A stretch of 64,000 nt of DNA from Mycosphaerella arachidis. Taxonomy: Eukaryota; Ascomycota; Dothideomycetes; Mycosphaerellales; Mycosphaerellaceae. This document shows positions 11,269 to 21,708 of the stretch, piece after piece (position 1 is the first letter of the stretch; the number at the start of each line of letters is the position of its first letter). Location of the stretch: contig LIHB01000015.1 of NCBI GenBank assembly GCA_001297265.1, forward strand, positions 246,785 to 310,784, given 5' to 3'. Below the pieces are notes generated by a model, which worked only from the letters and a program-made list of their open reading frames with translations, was not told where the DNA came from and ran no database searches. The translations under genes were made by a program, and so were the position numbers.

Positions 11269-11752
11269 TATCCTGAACTGCACCCACCGGTGTGTGTCAC
11301 ATAGGCAACTATATCAACGGCGAGAAATGTTCGTCATGTCGATTGGTAATCTCAAGGTTCGACGTCACTGGATGCTCCACCGAGGTCGCGATGCAGTGGT
11401 CATCAATGTGCATCAAGTTTTGGTTGGCGACGGATTTCATGCCTCAGGATAGTGTTGAGGTAGCGTGCGAGGTAAAGTGGTGGGACGACGGCAACATGCT
11501 TGGAAAACCTTTGTCGGGTCTGAATATTTCACACCCGATAGTTTGTACTCTAATTACAATTGCGGTGTTGTTCACTACTCTACACGAGATCGCTGTGGCC
11601 GGAGATGTTGAAAAGTTCAATTCGAGCGTATGGATTTTATTAGTCTGGAGATATTCCAGTCACATCCCGCACTGATACTAATGCACTTCATACTCAATCC
11701 ACTTCGACACCATGGCACGGAATCGCACATTTGCCCTCGTTCGCCACATAGC
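11269..11752. other. intergenic region
   Basis: Nothing recognisable. It lies between the start of CFD1 and the stop of the aldehyde dehydrogenase gene, both on the minus strand, so it holds the CFD1 promoter and the dehydrogenase 3' UTR. Confidence 0.5.
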
Positions 11753-13462
11753 CTAGTGCCCGACCATAATCGGATTACCAACATCTTCATCGATCTTGAT
11801 CAATACAGTCTTGATCTCGAGGTGCTCCTCCAAGCTGTACCCAATACCCTCACGACCCTGGCCACTACCCTTGTACCCACCGCTATCTCGCTGTCAATAT
11901 GTGGCTACGAAGATCATTGGACAAGGTGAAGAACTTACAAGGGGGTGTCCATAGCCATCGATGGGCTCGTGCAATTCACCGCAACAGTACCCGACTCTGC
12001 TGCCTTAACAACACGCATCGCCCTGTTCAGATCCTTGGTATAGACTGAGAAGTACAGCCCATACTCCGTCGCGTTAGCCTTCTCAAGTGCCTCTGCCTCA
12101 GTCTTGAATGTGTTGATGTTGACGAAAGGTCCGAAGACTTCCTCCTTCTGCGTCTTCTCGTTCTCGTCGACGTTGGAGTACATGGTCGGCTCAATGAAGT
12201 AACCCTTTCCGTCGACCTGAGTGGCCTTTCCGCCAGTCTCAAGCTTACCCTTGCCTTCCGTCGCGGCCTGGAGGTAGGATTTGATGCGCTCATGTTGGAG
12301 CTCATCGGCTTGTGGACCTTGCTGAGTTTCTGGGTCGAGCGGGTCACCCTTCTTGGGCGACGCGAAGTTCTCGATGAATGCTGCCTTGAACTTCTCGGCG
12401 ACGGACTCCTGGACGTAGACACGGCTGTTTGCCACACAGGCCTGGCCCATGAGCATGTGCATAGAGCCAGCAGTCTCGGCAGCGGCCTTCTTGAGGTCTG
12501 CATCTTCGAAGACGAGGGCTGGTGATTTGCCACCGAGCTCGAGAACGACCTTCTTGAGATTGCTCGATGCAGCAGCAGCTTGAATCTTGCGACCAGTGAA
12601 AGTGCTTCCGGTAAAGTTCACCATTCTGATATCCATATGGCTAGCGAGTGTGGCCCCAGATGGTGTTCCGTGACCGGAGAGGATGTTGATTACACCAGGA
12701 GGGAAACCAACTTCGTGCACTGCGTGAGCGAGTCTCGCTGGTGTCAGCGGTGCCTTCTCACTCGTCTTCAGCACGATCGTGCAGCCAGCGCCGAGAGCTG
12801 GTGCAATCTTCATGGCAAAGGATAGGGTTGGGATGTTCCATGGAATGATAGCAGCAACTGGTCCGATCGGCTGGCGAAAGGTCATGTTCACGAAGCCGGG
12901 AGTGTTGAGGGATGTGGTGCCTCTCGCTTCATAGCCGGCTTCTGCGTAGTGCTCGAAGAGGGATGCCTAAAGGTAAGGTAGTTTAGACTATGTGTCTCAA
13001 GCGAGGAGACAGAAGCCACGAGCATTCTGGGTGTGTCTCAGAAGTCGCATCGTGGCTGCTGTACTTGAACTTGCTTACTGCGTAGTAGCCATCGAAGTAG
13101 GTAGAGACCTGGTTTTGGTTAGCTGCGAGCACCAAGTTGGCCCATGAGTCTCATACTGGTCGTCCCATGTCCATAGCATTCAGCTGAGCCAGCTCATTAT
13201 GGAGCGCTCTGATCTTCCCAGCCAAAGTCTTCATCAATGCCCCACGCTCGGCTACACTTTTTGCTGACCATGCTGGGAATGCAGCCTTGGCAGCCGCAAC
13301 AGCTCGATTCGTGTCATCCACTGAAGCCTCGCTGATGTCCGCAATCTTCTCGTGTGAGTATGGCGACTTCAGCTCAAATGTGGCATTGTCGGAGGATGCG
13401 GCGAACTCGCCATTGATGTAATGGCGAGTCTCGATCTTGTCTGCTGGAATAGGGAAGCCCAT
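11753..13462 (-). CDS. NAD(P)-dependent aldehyde dehydrogenase (4 exons)
   Basis: Exons in transcript order are 13462-13157, 13108-13079, 12966-11939 and 11882-11753, giving 497 residues, normal for the family. Motifs seen: MDMGRPVS, PWNIPT (cofactor binding), FTGST, LELGGKSP (catalytic Glu), GQACVANSR (catalytic Cys), EEVFGPFV, and after the last intron FGGYKGSGQGRE. It oxidises aldehydes to acids with NAD(P)+. No targeting peptide is obvious, so it is likely cytosolic; the substrate is not predictable. Exon 2 is only 30 nt (VSTYFDGYYA). The last intron must use the AG just before CGG; the earlier AG shifts the frame. Without splicing the gene looks like two separate fragments. Confidence 0.9.
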
Positions 13463-16097
13463 ATTGAATGTCTCGAAGAAGTCAGTGTCGCTGATCGGAT
13501 ATGGGGATATGGTGGGATGGTAATCAGAGAGGGATTGCTATGCGAGCTGTCGCTACACATATACACTCGCAGCTACCTCTTAACGCCGGTAGCTGCATCG
13601 CAATGATCCAACCGAAGCTGACTGCAGCACTGCCCAGACTCGAATCGTGCGGAGTCTGGACAACGGGTTGGCTCTGGGGGCGTCGCGCGTGGTCGATCTG
13701 GTAATCGCTTGTAGGGGAGCTGAGCTGAAACGTGGATACTGACGTTCCTTCGCGCATGCCCCAGGATCGTTAGTCTTGCGATTGAGGCAGTCCATAGTGC
13801 TCCATCGACAAGCAGCATCCTTGGGGCTGTTACATAGGGCAAGTTCAGCACCCAGGCGTCCCACTGTGCGCAATGTAAGCCCTCGTGTTAAAGGATTGCT
13901 CTCGTAACAGGTCTGCTGAGATTAGTCATCGACACGTGTTTTGTCCCAGAGGTATGTTAAGCGTTGGAGCCGCATACGACCAGTCACATCTTGGAAGAAT
14001 GCAATGATGATTCGATTGCTAGACTGTGTTGCTCGAAGGACGGGCTGGAGAGATCTGCGGCCCAACCAAACCGGCAGGCCGAAAGCCGCGCTGAACGAAC
14101 GCGGTCGTTGATCCCTTCCATCAGCACGGTTTACGGTTGCCCCGCCAATGCAATGAGTGCGCTGCGCAATATACTCTGGAAAAGCCCTCGATGCCCGCCA
14201 CCAATGCGACTCGCCCCATCTGCAACGCCTTGATTCGAACGCACCACATTACCTCGCGGAAGAAGGTTGCGAAGCTGCGACAGGCGGCCGCGAACGAAGA
14301 TGTCTTCGCACTGCTACGAAGCGGCAGTCCTCCCGGCGTGATGTACTGCGAAGGAGCCATGGCCAATGTGGAGAATTGGGTCGCGGCCGCACAGGTGTGT
14401 CAGCATGCCCACTGCCGTGCAGTCCGTGGAGGCTGACATGGACGCCTTCGTATTCCAGAGACTACGATACAAAGACTTTCAACTTGTTGCGAGGCCCGCA
14501 ATCATCGAAAGAGATGCGATGCATCCTTCTGGGTCGCATTGTAAGACTGGACTGTACGAGACGGCTTCGGTTAAGGAATTCGCGATGCAAATGGACAATC
14601 GTGGCGTGCTTGCTTGGTGGAAGAGGGCCATGGGATATTCTGGCAGCGAAGGTCGCCTATGAGTACCAATGCACAAAGATGATAGCTAACAGCCGCGGAA
14701 TTACGATGAAGTCCATCTACTGGGACATACGTTCGAGTGAACACTTGTTCGTACATGCTCCCGCGAGGTTTTGAGATCAGTAGCAATTTCACCGAACATG
14801 AACATGGACGATTGTCTACCAGTTGGAAGGAGTGTCTGAGCATCGGATAGTTTCCCTCGGTTTCGGGTCAAGGACCCCGGGCCTAAGCGAACCTAGGATC
14901 TGAGGGTATATATATTACTCAAGATCATGCTTACTCATCAACTACTTATTGTGAGCATCAGCTGTGAGTTGAACCGCGACAGCGTAACTCACGAATGGGT
15001 ATACTAATAATTTCGCAGTCCTGGCGCAGCGGAAGCGTATGTGTGAAGATTTAATCCTCGGTCAGGCAATTACTAACATTCTGAAAGGCGTCGGGCTCAT
15101 ACTTATCGATATTTGTCGGTCAAGTCGACCCGAAGGGTGGGTTAAATGATGTGAAGTTTCCCTGCCCGCAACTATCACTAACCATGTCGTAGTCCTTGGA
15201 TCGAAACCAAGGGAAGCTAATCTGGCTATCTTTTTGCAGCGTGGTAGTTGACATCGTCGAATCTCTGTGCAACGCATCAACATTTTGCTCTCCAAAAGGG
15301 ACAAGTTTAATATCAATATTTCGACAAGAAGAAGTGTTGTCGTGGTTTAGATTCTGCATTCACTCAATCTTCACGGACACTGACTGTCCGCAATCATGGA
15401 CAGGTTTCACGACACAATGTCCATCATGGGACAGAAAAGGCTCACCAGCAGGCAATTGTCTTGAGCATTGAGCATACACGCAAGTCTGCCAACAAGCTTC
15501 TTCGCCCCAGCATGCGATACTTCACACACTCTCCACATTGGCTTGGAAGATGGTATGTACTTTGATTACATATGATTGTTCTCCATGGCCCCTGAGCGTG
15601 GTGCCTCGACAGCCCGCTATGCGGCTCTACTACAACTCGCCTGGCTGGACTGTGCATATCAGATAAAAGTGAACCTCTTCACGAGTAGCACACGAGTAAG
15701 GCAAGCGACTCGATCCGGATGCCATGTACTGATGAGGCCCAAAGTCATGGGAGGTAGCGTGCCGCTTGACAACAGTTGTGACTGACGTATTTTGGACACT
15801 AACCCGCTTTTGGAGAGTGATCAAAATGGCGGCAGGATGGACCCTCTTCCCAGCAGACGGTCAGAAAATTGAAGTGCACATTATCGAGCTATCCTTTGTC
15901 TCTTTCCTCACCAGCACTTCTCTGCAGCAGGCTGCATTGTGACCGCTCTCCACAGTGTACCACCCCAACCTCGGCGCCCTGCCCAACGGCCCAGCTTCGA
16001 AGTTTCTGCGAGTGCCCGCCTGCCACCCCACCAAGGCATACATCAACACTTTTTTTAACCACTTCCTCCTCTCAACACCTCCGCCAACACCGCCAAC
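13463..16097. other. 2.6-kb gene-poor stretch
   Basis: No gene could be supported. Three mutually overlapping plus-strand frames span 14.1-14.8 kb and a 79-codon minus-strand frame spans 15120-15359, but none shows domains, a signal peptide or splice continuity. The last ~200 bp is pyrimidine-rich (CCACC/CACCTC tracts), as expected for the promoter/leader of a highly expressed gene, and precedes ARB1. Confidence 0.5.
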
Positions 16098-18045
16098 ATG
16101 GTTTCCGCATCGAAGGCAGCACGTGAGGCCAAGAAGGCTGCGGCGGGCAAGGATAAGAAGACGGTCGCCAGCAAGGTCGCCTCCAAGAACGCTTCCACCG
16201 CCGCCAGCGAGAACTCGTCTGTCAACGGCGACGATGAGCCACTCGAGGAAGCAGACGGTGACGCCCTCCCACAGAATACCGACGCCAAGCTGAGCGCAAA
16301 GGTCAACAAGCTCAAACTTCAGGAGGACAAGGACGGTATCTCCGACCGTGTGACAACTGGTGTGCTCGCATCGCTCGAGCAGAGCCGCGACGTCAAGATC
16401 ACATCCGCCTCGCTCGTGTTCCACGGCAAGGTCCTCTTCAACGACACCACGATCGAGGTCAACTATGGCCGACGATACGGTCTCCTCGGTGAGAACGGGT
16501 GCGGAAAGTCGACGCTCCTCAAGGCCATCGCCGCCCGCGAATTTCCCTTCCCCGACCACATCGACATTTACCTGCTCAACGAGGGTGCTGAGCCATCTGA
16601 TACCGGTGCACTCCAGTGGGTTGTCAACTCGGCAGAGGCTGAGATGAAGAGACTGGAAGAGCTCGCAGAGTCAATCCTTGAGGAGGAAGGCCCAGACAGC
16701 CCGAAGCTTGAGGACATCTACGAGCGCCTTGACGGCATGGACCCGTCCACCTTTCACACCCGTGCTGGTCTCATTTTAACCGGCTTGGGCTTCAACAAGA
16801 AGACCATGGATAAGAAGACCAAGGACATGTCTGGTGGTTGGCGTATGCGTGTCGCCTTGGCCAAGGCACTCTTCGTCAAGCCGTCTCTTCTGCTTCTCGA
16901 CGACCCAACAGCACATTTGGATCTTGAGGCCTGTGTGTGGTTGGAAGAGTACATGAAGAAGTGGGACCGCACACTGATCCTCGTCTCGCACTCCATGGAC
17001 TTCTTGAACGGTGTCTGCACAAACATGATTGATATGCGCATGAAGACTCTGATGTACTACGGTGGTAACTATGACTCCTACGTGAAGACAAGGACTGAGC
17101 AGGAAGTCAACCAGCAAAAGGCATACGAGAAGCAGCAGGACGAGATCAAGCACATCAAGGAGTTCATCGCCAAGGCCGGTACCTACGCCAACTTGGTGCG
17201 TCAAGCCAAGTCCCGACAAAAGATCCTGGACAAGATGGAGGCAGATGGTTTCATCCAGCCCGTGCACCAGGACCGTATCTTCACTTTCCGTTTCGCAGAT
17301 GTTGAGAAGCTGCCTCCACCCGTGCTGTCTCTCGACAACGTCACATTCTCCTACTCAGGCAAGAAGGAGGACAACCTCTACGAGAATCTCGACTTCGGTG
17401 TCGACATGGACAGCAGAACCGCACTCGTCGGACCCAACGGTGTTGGAAAGTCCACCCTGCTCCGCATCTTCACCGGCAAGCTCTCTCCTACTTCGGGATC
17501 CGTCTCCCGTCACACCCACTTGAAACTCGGCATGTACAGCCAGCATTCTGCCGAACAGCTCGACCTGACCAAGTCTGCTCTCGACTTCGTCCGCGACAAG
17601 TATCCTGCCATCTCACAAGACTACCAGTACTGGCGCCAACAGCTTGGTCGTTACGGTTTGTCTGGTGAGTCCCAGACTGCCGTGATGGGTACTCTGTCCG
17701 AAGGCCAGAAGTCCCGTATCGTGTTCGCCCTGCTCGCCATCGAAAGCCCAAACATGCTTTTGCTCGACGAGCCCACCAATGGTCTCGATATCCCAACCAT
17801 CGATTCGCTAGCAGATGCCATCAACGCCTTCTCAGGAGGTGTTGTTGTTGTGTCCCACGACTTCAGGTAAGCTAGAGCACTTTCATTTTGACGTGGACAA
17901 TTACTGACCGCTCCATAGACTGCTCGACAAGATTGCTAAGGATATCATGGTGTGCGAAAATAAGACAGTGACCAGATGGGATGGCACCATCGGTGAATAC
18001 AAGAAGAAGCTCCGGAACAAGATGACCTCGACAGGTGCAGTCTAA
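16098..18045 (+). CDS. ARB1: ABC-F ATPase Arb1, ribosome biogenesis/export
   Basis: Exons are 16098-17866 and 17919-18045 (52-bp intron), giving 631 residues. A Lys/Ala-rich N-terminal tail (1-100) precedes two ABC domains without membrane segments. ABC1 has Walker A GENGCGKST (~131), signature MSGGWRMR (~244) and Walker B LLLLDDPTAHLD (~265). ABC2 has GPNGVGKST (~445), LSEGQKSR (~533) and LLLLDEPTNGLD. The linker contains KQAKSRQKILDKMEADG-like sequence typical of Arb1/ABCF2. The Asp replacing Glu after the first Walker B is, as far as I recall, normal for this family. It shuttles between nucleus and cytoplasm in 40S/60S biogenesis. The start is the only ATG before the basic tail. Confidence 0.95.
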
Positions 18046-18648
18046 AAGTCCTGCTCGAGTTTCGGAGTGGTCGGATTACTGTTCCTTTGCATTTGCATCA
18101 TGCGGATAGAGCACGAGCACGGTCATGAAAACGTTGCTTATGTTGCGCACTACATGACATGATGGACGGGACACTGCATTGGATGGATAGACGTTCGCGG
18201 CGTTTTGAGTCTGATAGATACCAAAAGATTGGAACTTCCCGAGTGCCTGTTGAGCATCGTTAATGAGTTACACTTTATCTGATCTTATGGCAGATCGTAC
18301 ACTGCAGTCCCTGCCGCCCATGCACACACTGATCTCACAGCCCACTTCAGACTGCCTTTGGTCTACTAAGATATGCGGGTAAAGCCAGACGCTAGGGCTC
18401 AGTCAACCCTCCATGTACTCGACTCTCGCAGTTGACAACCACGTTGCCGCAGCATGGAATAATATGGATCCAGCTGCAAGTCTGACGCTGTGATTTACTC
18501 GACCACCATGGCTGCGGCAGATCTTTCCTGAGTGAGCAAGCTGTCGGCGGCGTTGCTCCTCGAATCTGCTCTCGGCTAAGATGAAGCGACATCTTCTGCG
18601 CAACTTCCGGGCCTTGGCTCTGCAGTAGTCTCCGAGCACCTCATCCGC
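18046..18648. other. convergent intergenic region
   Basis: Lies between the stops of ARB1 and PPX1. No coding evidence; contains both 3' UTRs. Confidence 0.5.
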
Positions 18649-19887
18649 TCAACCCTTCATCGCTTCCCGCAGCAGAGGTCCGACCCTTTTCCTACTTGCA
18701 TCGAGATTCTTCTGGTTCCAGAAATACTGCGACTGAATCTCATTGTCCTTGCTCAGAGCTGAGGACTCCTTATCTTCGAGCTTCAGTTCCTCTTGACTCT
18801 TCTCTACGAAACGCTCTGCCGCCTCTTGTCCCTTTCCACTCAGCGTCATAAGTAAGATCTCACGTTGGAAGTTGCCACCCTCCTTGAAGGCAGGCATGAT
18901 CACGAAGAGGTCGAGAGATTTGCTGTGCGCGAATTTCTTCAACGTGCTTTGGAAGTCCTTCTCCTTCTTGGCGAGGTATGAGATAGGCTGGACACAGCTG
19001 CTGATCCCGAGTGTGAGGTCGCTTTCTGTCCATTGCTTGTAGTCTTTCCGAAGGATGTCATCTAGAGAAAGGCCATCGAGATCAGATTTGGCGTTGTCGA
19101 TCTCTGTGAAGAACTTGTCTCTGTCATAGTCCTTGCCGTATTTCCTTGAAATGTTGATCTTGGCCTCCAGGAATCTGACTGCGTTCTTGTCGTGCTCTGT
19201 AACCTTGTGCTCCGCTTTGAGATTCACAGTATCGATCAAGATAGCTCCTAAAGCAATCTTGGCAGCTTGTGCATCCCACGTTGAAGTATATGCTTGGTCA
19301 TCAACCAGAGTTTCGTTGTTTTGCGGATGTGCGGCCCCAACTGTCATTGCAGAGTCTGAGATCTTCTGCCATGTGCCTCGTAAATGGTTGATGACTAGAC
19401 TCTGGCAGCACCCAGTCTTGCTTATCACCCTTGGCTGGGCATCTTCCGGCACGGTATGCTCATCGTCGTGATGATCGATCACGCCCTTGACACGACTCCT
19501 ATAGAGCTCGCCAAGTTTACCTTGAAGTGAGTTGTGATCTACCAGAGTCCAACTTGTTTTGTCCGCAGGCAATGGTTCTGCACTGATGTCGTCCAACGTG
19601 ATGAGTTCTGAGGGCTTAATGTCGGCATGTCTGAGAAGTGCAGTAAGTTCTGGACGAAGCTGGAGATCGGCTGCTGGTATATTGGTGACTGGGATCACGA
19701 GGTTGCCAGAACGCTTCACTTCAGGTCTCTCTGACATGAGATAGCCATATATCAAAGCACATGTGATGGAGTCCAGGTCGGCGGACTCATTGCCGACGAC
19801 GAAGGAGGCTTGGCTTTTCTCTTTCAGACATTTCTGCAAGTGCCGCCTGGCAGCTGATAGATAAGCTCGTACTGACAGCCTCGACAT
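18649..19887 (-). CDS. PPX1: exopolyphosphatase (DHH/DHHA2 family)
   Basis: The 412-residue intronless protein resembles yeast Ppx1. The N-terminal metal-binding motif is NESADLDSIT (~33-42), the second metal site is TLVDHN (~114), and the family signature is GVIDHHDDEH (~137). The C-terminal DHHA2 half contains conserved-looking LGISSCVQ. It removes terminal phosphate from long-chain inorganic polyphosphate using divalent metal. The start is the first in-frame ATG; a weak mitochondrial-type leader (MSRLSVRAYLSAARRHLQK) is basic and could target part of the protein to mitochondria. Divergent from SGT1 across 179 bp. Confidence 0.92.
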   Translation of the reverse strand: MSRLSVRAYLSAARRHLQKCLKEKSQASFVVGNESADLDSITCALIYGYLMSERPEVKRSGNLVIPVTNIPAADLQLRPELTALLRHADIKPSELITLDDISAEPLPADKTSWTLVDHNSLQGKLGELYRSRVKGVIDHHDDEHTVPEDAQPRVISKTGCCQSLVINHLRGTWQKISDSAMTVGAAHPQNNETLVDDQAYTSTWDAQAAKIALGAILIDTVNLKAEHKVTEHDKNAVRFLEAKINISRKYGKDYDRDKFFTEIDNAKSDLDGLSLDDILRKDYKQWTESDLTLGISSCVQPISYLAKKEKDFQSTLKKFAHSKSLDLFVIMPAFKEGGNFQREILLMTLSGKGQEAAERFVEKSQEELKLEDKESSALSKDNEIQSQYFWNQKNLDASRKRVGPLLREAMKG

Positions 19888-20066
19888 TGATGTTGGTATG
19901 GAGAGTGAAATGGAAGCAAGCTATCGTAGGTCGTGGAAGAAAGCAGGCGGAACCCGATAATTTGCCGGAGTGGCGTTCAATCATTTATTGCTTCCTGCAC
20001 TCACCGTTTGTTCAACAACATTGCCACTTCGAACATCAACATCACCACACATCTTCGACCAACATC
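19888..20066. promoter_or_regulatory. shared bidirectional promoter PPX1/SGT1
   Basis: Only 179 bp separate the start codons of two divergent genes, so core promoters and leaders must overlap or abut. The SGT1 side has a CACACATC...CCAACATC leader typical of fungal start contexts. Confidence 0.55.
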
Positions 20067-21317
20067 ATGGCAGCGGCTGCCGCTCGCGGAAAGCAAGCAC
20101 TGGATGCCCGTGACTACGAGGGTGCAATCAAGGAATACACGGCTGCTATCAAAGAATCACCTACCTCACCAGACTTCTACATACAGCGTTCAGTAGCGTA
20201 TCAGCGCGCACAGAAGCCTGCAGAAGCACTTGCAGATGCTGAGCAAGGAGTCCTCAACGGCCAGAAACGTGCTAAAAAGGAAGCTATCATCGAAGCACAA
20301 TTCCGCCGTGGAGTCGCCCTCTATGGGCTGCAGAGATATGGCGATGCCGACTTCATTCTGAAGCGAGTGAAGGCCATGGCTGAGAAGCATAATTCAGCCG
20401 ATCTGTGGATCGGCAAGACCGCATTGGAGATGAAAAAGCTCTCAGAAAATGACGAACGCCGCAAGTGCACCATCACAGAGACACCTTCAGGATCCGCGTC
20501 AGCAGCCCCTTCAGACCCAACACCAAAGACACCTTCCAACGGCAAGCCAGCACCCGCGGCAGCACCTGCGGCAGCACCTGCTCCACAACAAACACCCATC
20601 GACAAGATCCGCTACGAATGGTATCAAAATACCGAGAACGTCTACTTCACCCTCCTCGCAAAAGGCGTCCCCAAAGCAGAAGCGAGCATCAAGCTCATGG
20701 AACGCACCCTCATCATCTGCTTCCCCCTTCTCAGCGGCGACGAGTACGAGCTATGCATCGAACCACTGTTCGCCCCCATCAACCCAGAAAAGTCCATAAC
20801 CCGCATCATGCCCTCCAAAGTCGAAATCATCTTGAGCAAAGCCACCCCTGGACAAAAGTGGCCTACACTCGAAAGCCCCGAACCCATGGTCCGCCCAGCC
20901 TACGTGCCCGAACCAGAAACCGACAGGGACCGACAGATCGGCGCCGCACTCGTCGCCCAGGCCAACGCTGCACCGGCTTATCCCACCTCCTCCAAGAGCG
21001 GCCCGAAAGACTGGGACAAGATCGCCCGCGAGAGCCGTAGAGCTGAGAAGGCCGCCACTGGGAAGGAAGGAGAAGCGAATGACGCCAAGGCGGGGGAGAC
21101 TCTCAAGGATGACAGTGACGATGAGGAAGGCGACGCTTCTAGCAAGTTCTTCAAGATGTTGTATAAGAATGCTACACCTGACATGCAGCGCGCCATGATG
21201 AAGAGCTATACTGAGTCCGGCGGTACGTCGTTGTCGACGAACTGGGATGAAGTCAAGAAGGGCAAGGTGGAGGTGTGTCCGCCGGATGGAATGGAGGCGA
21301 AGAGCTGGAATTCGTGA
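20067..21317 (+). CDS. SGT1: Sgt1 co-chaperone (TPR-CS-SGS)
   Basis: 416 residues, intronless. A TPR-type helical region covers ~1-115 (start AAAAARGKQALDARDYEGAI). A Pro/Ala linker follows, then a CS domain at ~177-256 (IRYEWYQNTENVYFTL ... PSKVEIILSK). The C-terminal SGS box contains WDKIARE and FFKMLYKNATPDMQRAMMKS, ending in an SGGT...NWDEV pattern. Sgt1 links Hsp90 to Skp1/SCF ligases and kinetochore assembly. The frame is open far upstream, but the ATG at 20067 gives the expected N-terminus and sits in an AACATC context. Confidence 0.95.
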   Translation: MAAAAARGKQALDARDYEGAIKEYTAAIKESPTSPDFYIQRSVAYQRAQKPAEALADAEQGVLNGQKRAKKEAIIEAQFRRGVALYGLQRYGDADFILKRVKAMAEKHNSADLWIGKTALEMKKLSENDERRKCTITETPSGSASAAPSDPTPKTPSNGKPAPAAAPAAAPAPQQTPIDKIRYEWYQNTENVYFTLLAKGVPKAEASIKLMERTLIICFPLLSGDEYELCIEPLFAPINPEKSITRIMPSKVEIILSKATPGQKWPTLESPEPMVRPAYVPEPETDRDRQIGAALVAQANAAPAYPTSSKSGPKDWDKIARESRRAEKAATGKEGEANDAKAGETLKDDSDDEEGDASSKFFKMLYKNATPDMQRAMMKSYTESGGTSLSTNWDEVKKGKVEVCPPDGMEAKSWNS

Positions 21318-21708
21318 GCTTTGAGATTGTGATTAGTCAACCAATAATCGGCATGGGAAACGATCGTGTAACTTTAGCAAGGCGTTGGGGTAGCATTAAG
21401 GCTGAAGCATGGGGACAAGATAGCATGAAGAGAAATGTAAAGCGATGAGTCTTTCAATGAGATCTCGATTCACAACCGGCTGTTATTGCCTTGTCGTCAC
21501 GCTATCTGCATATGCCAACTCTCCAACCAGTTGCATATCCGTTGCCACCAAAGAGCAGTATAACATATCCCAGACTCCTTCGCTAATGCCACTTTCGACG
21601 ACCAGCGTCATCTTATGCTGTGCAGTACACTAATGCCAATCTGAACCAATAGTAACTAGGTAGCCAAGAGACGTTCCCTTTCTCACAACATCAGTCAATA
21701 CGACGGAC
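21318..21708. other. convergent intergenic region
   Basis: 3' ends of SGT1 and the kinase gene. No coding evidence. Confidence 0.5.

Noticed and set aside
14157..14774. 205-codon plus-strand open frame
   Set aside because: Two other plus-strand frames are open over the same bases, and none shows a domain, signal peptide or splice sites.
15861..16559. 232-codon minus-strand open frame
   Set aside because: Overlaps the leader and first ABC domain of ARB1 in antisense; no recognisable protein.
16888..16920. Asp in place of Glu after the first Walker B of ARB1 as a loss-of-function change
   Set aside because: As I recall, the LLLLDDPTAHLD form is the normal sequence of Arb1-type ABC-F proteins, so it is not an oddity of this copy.
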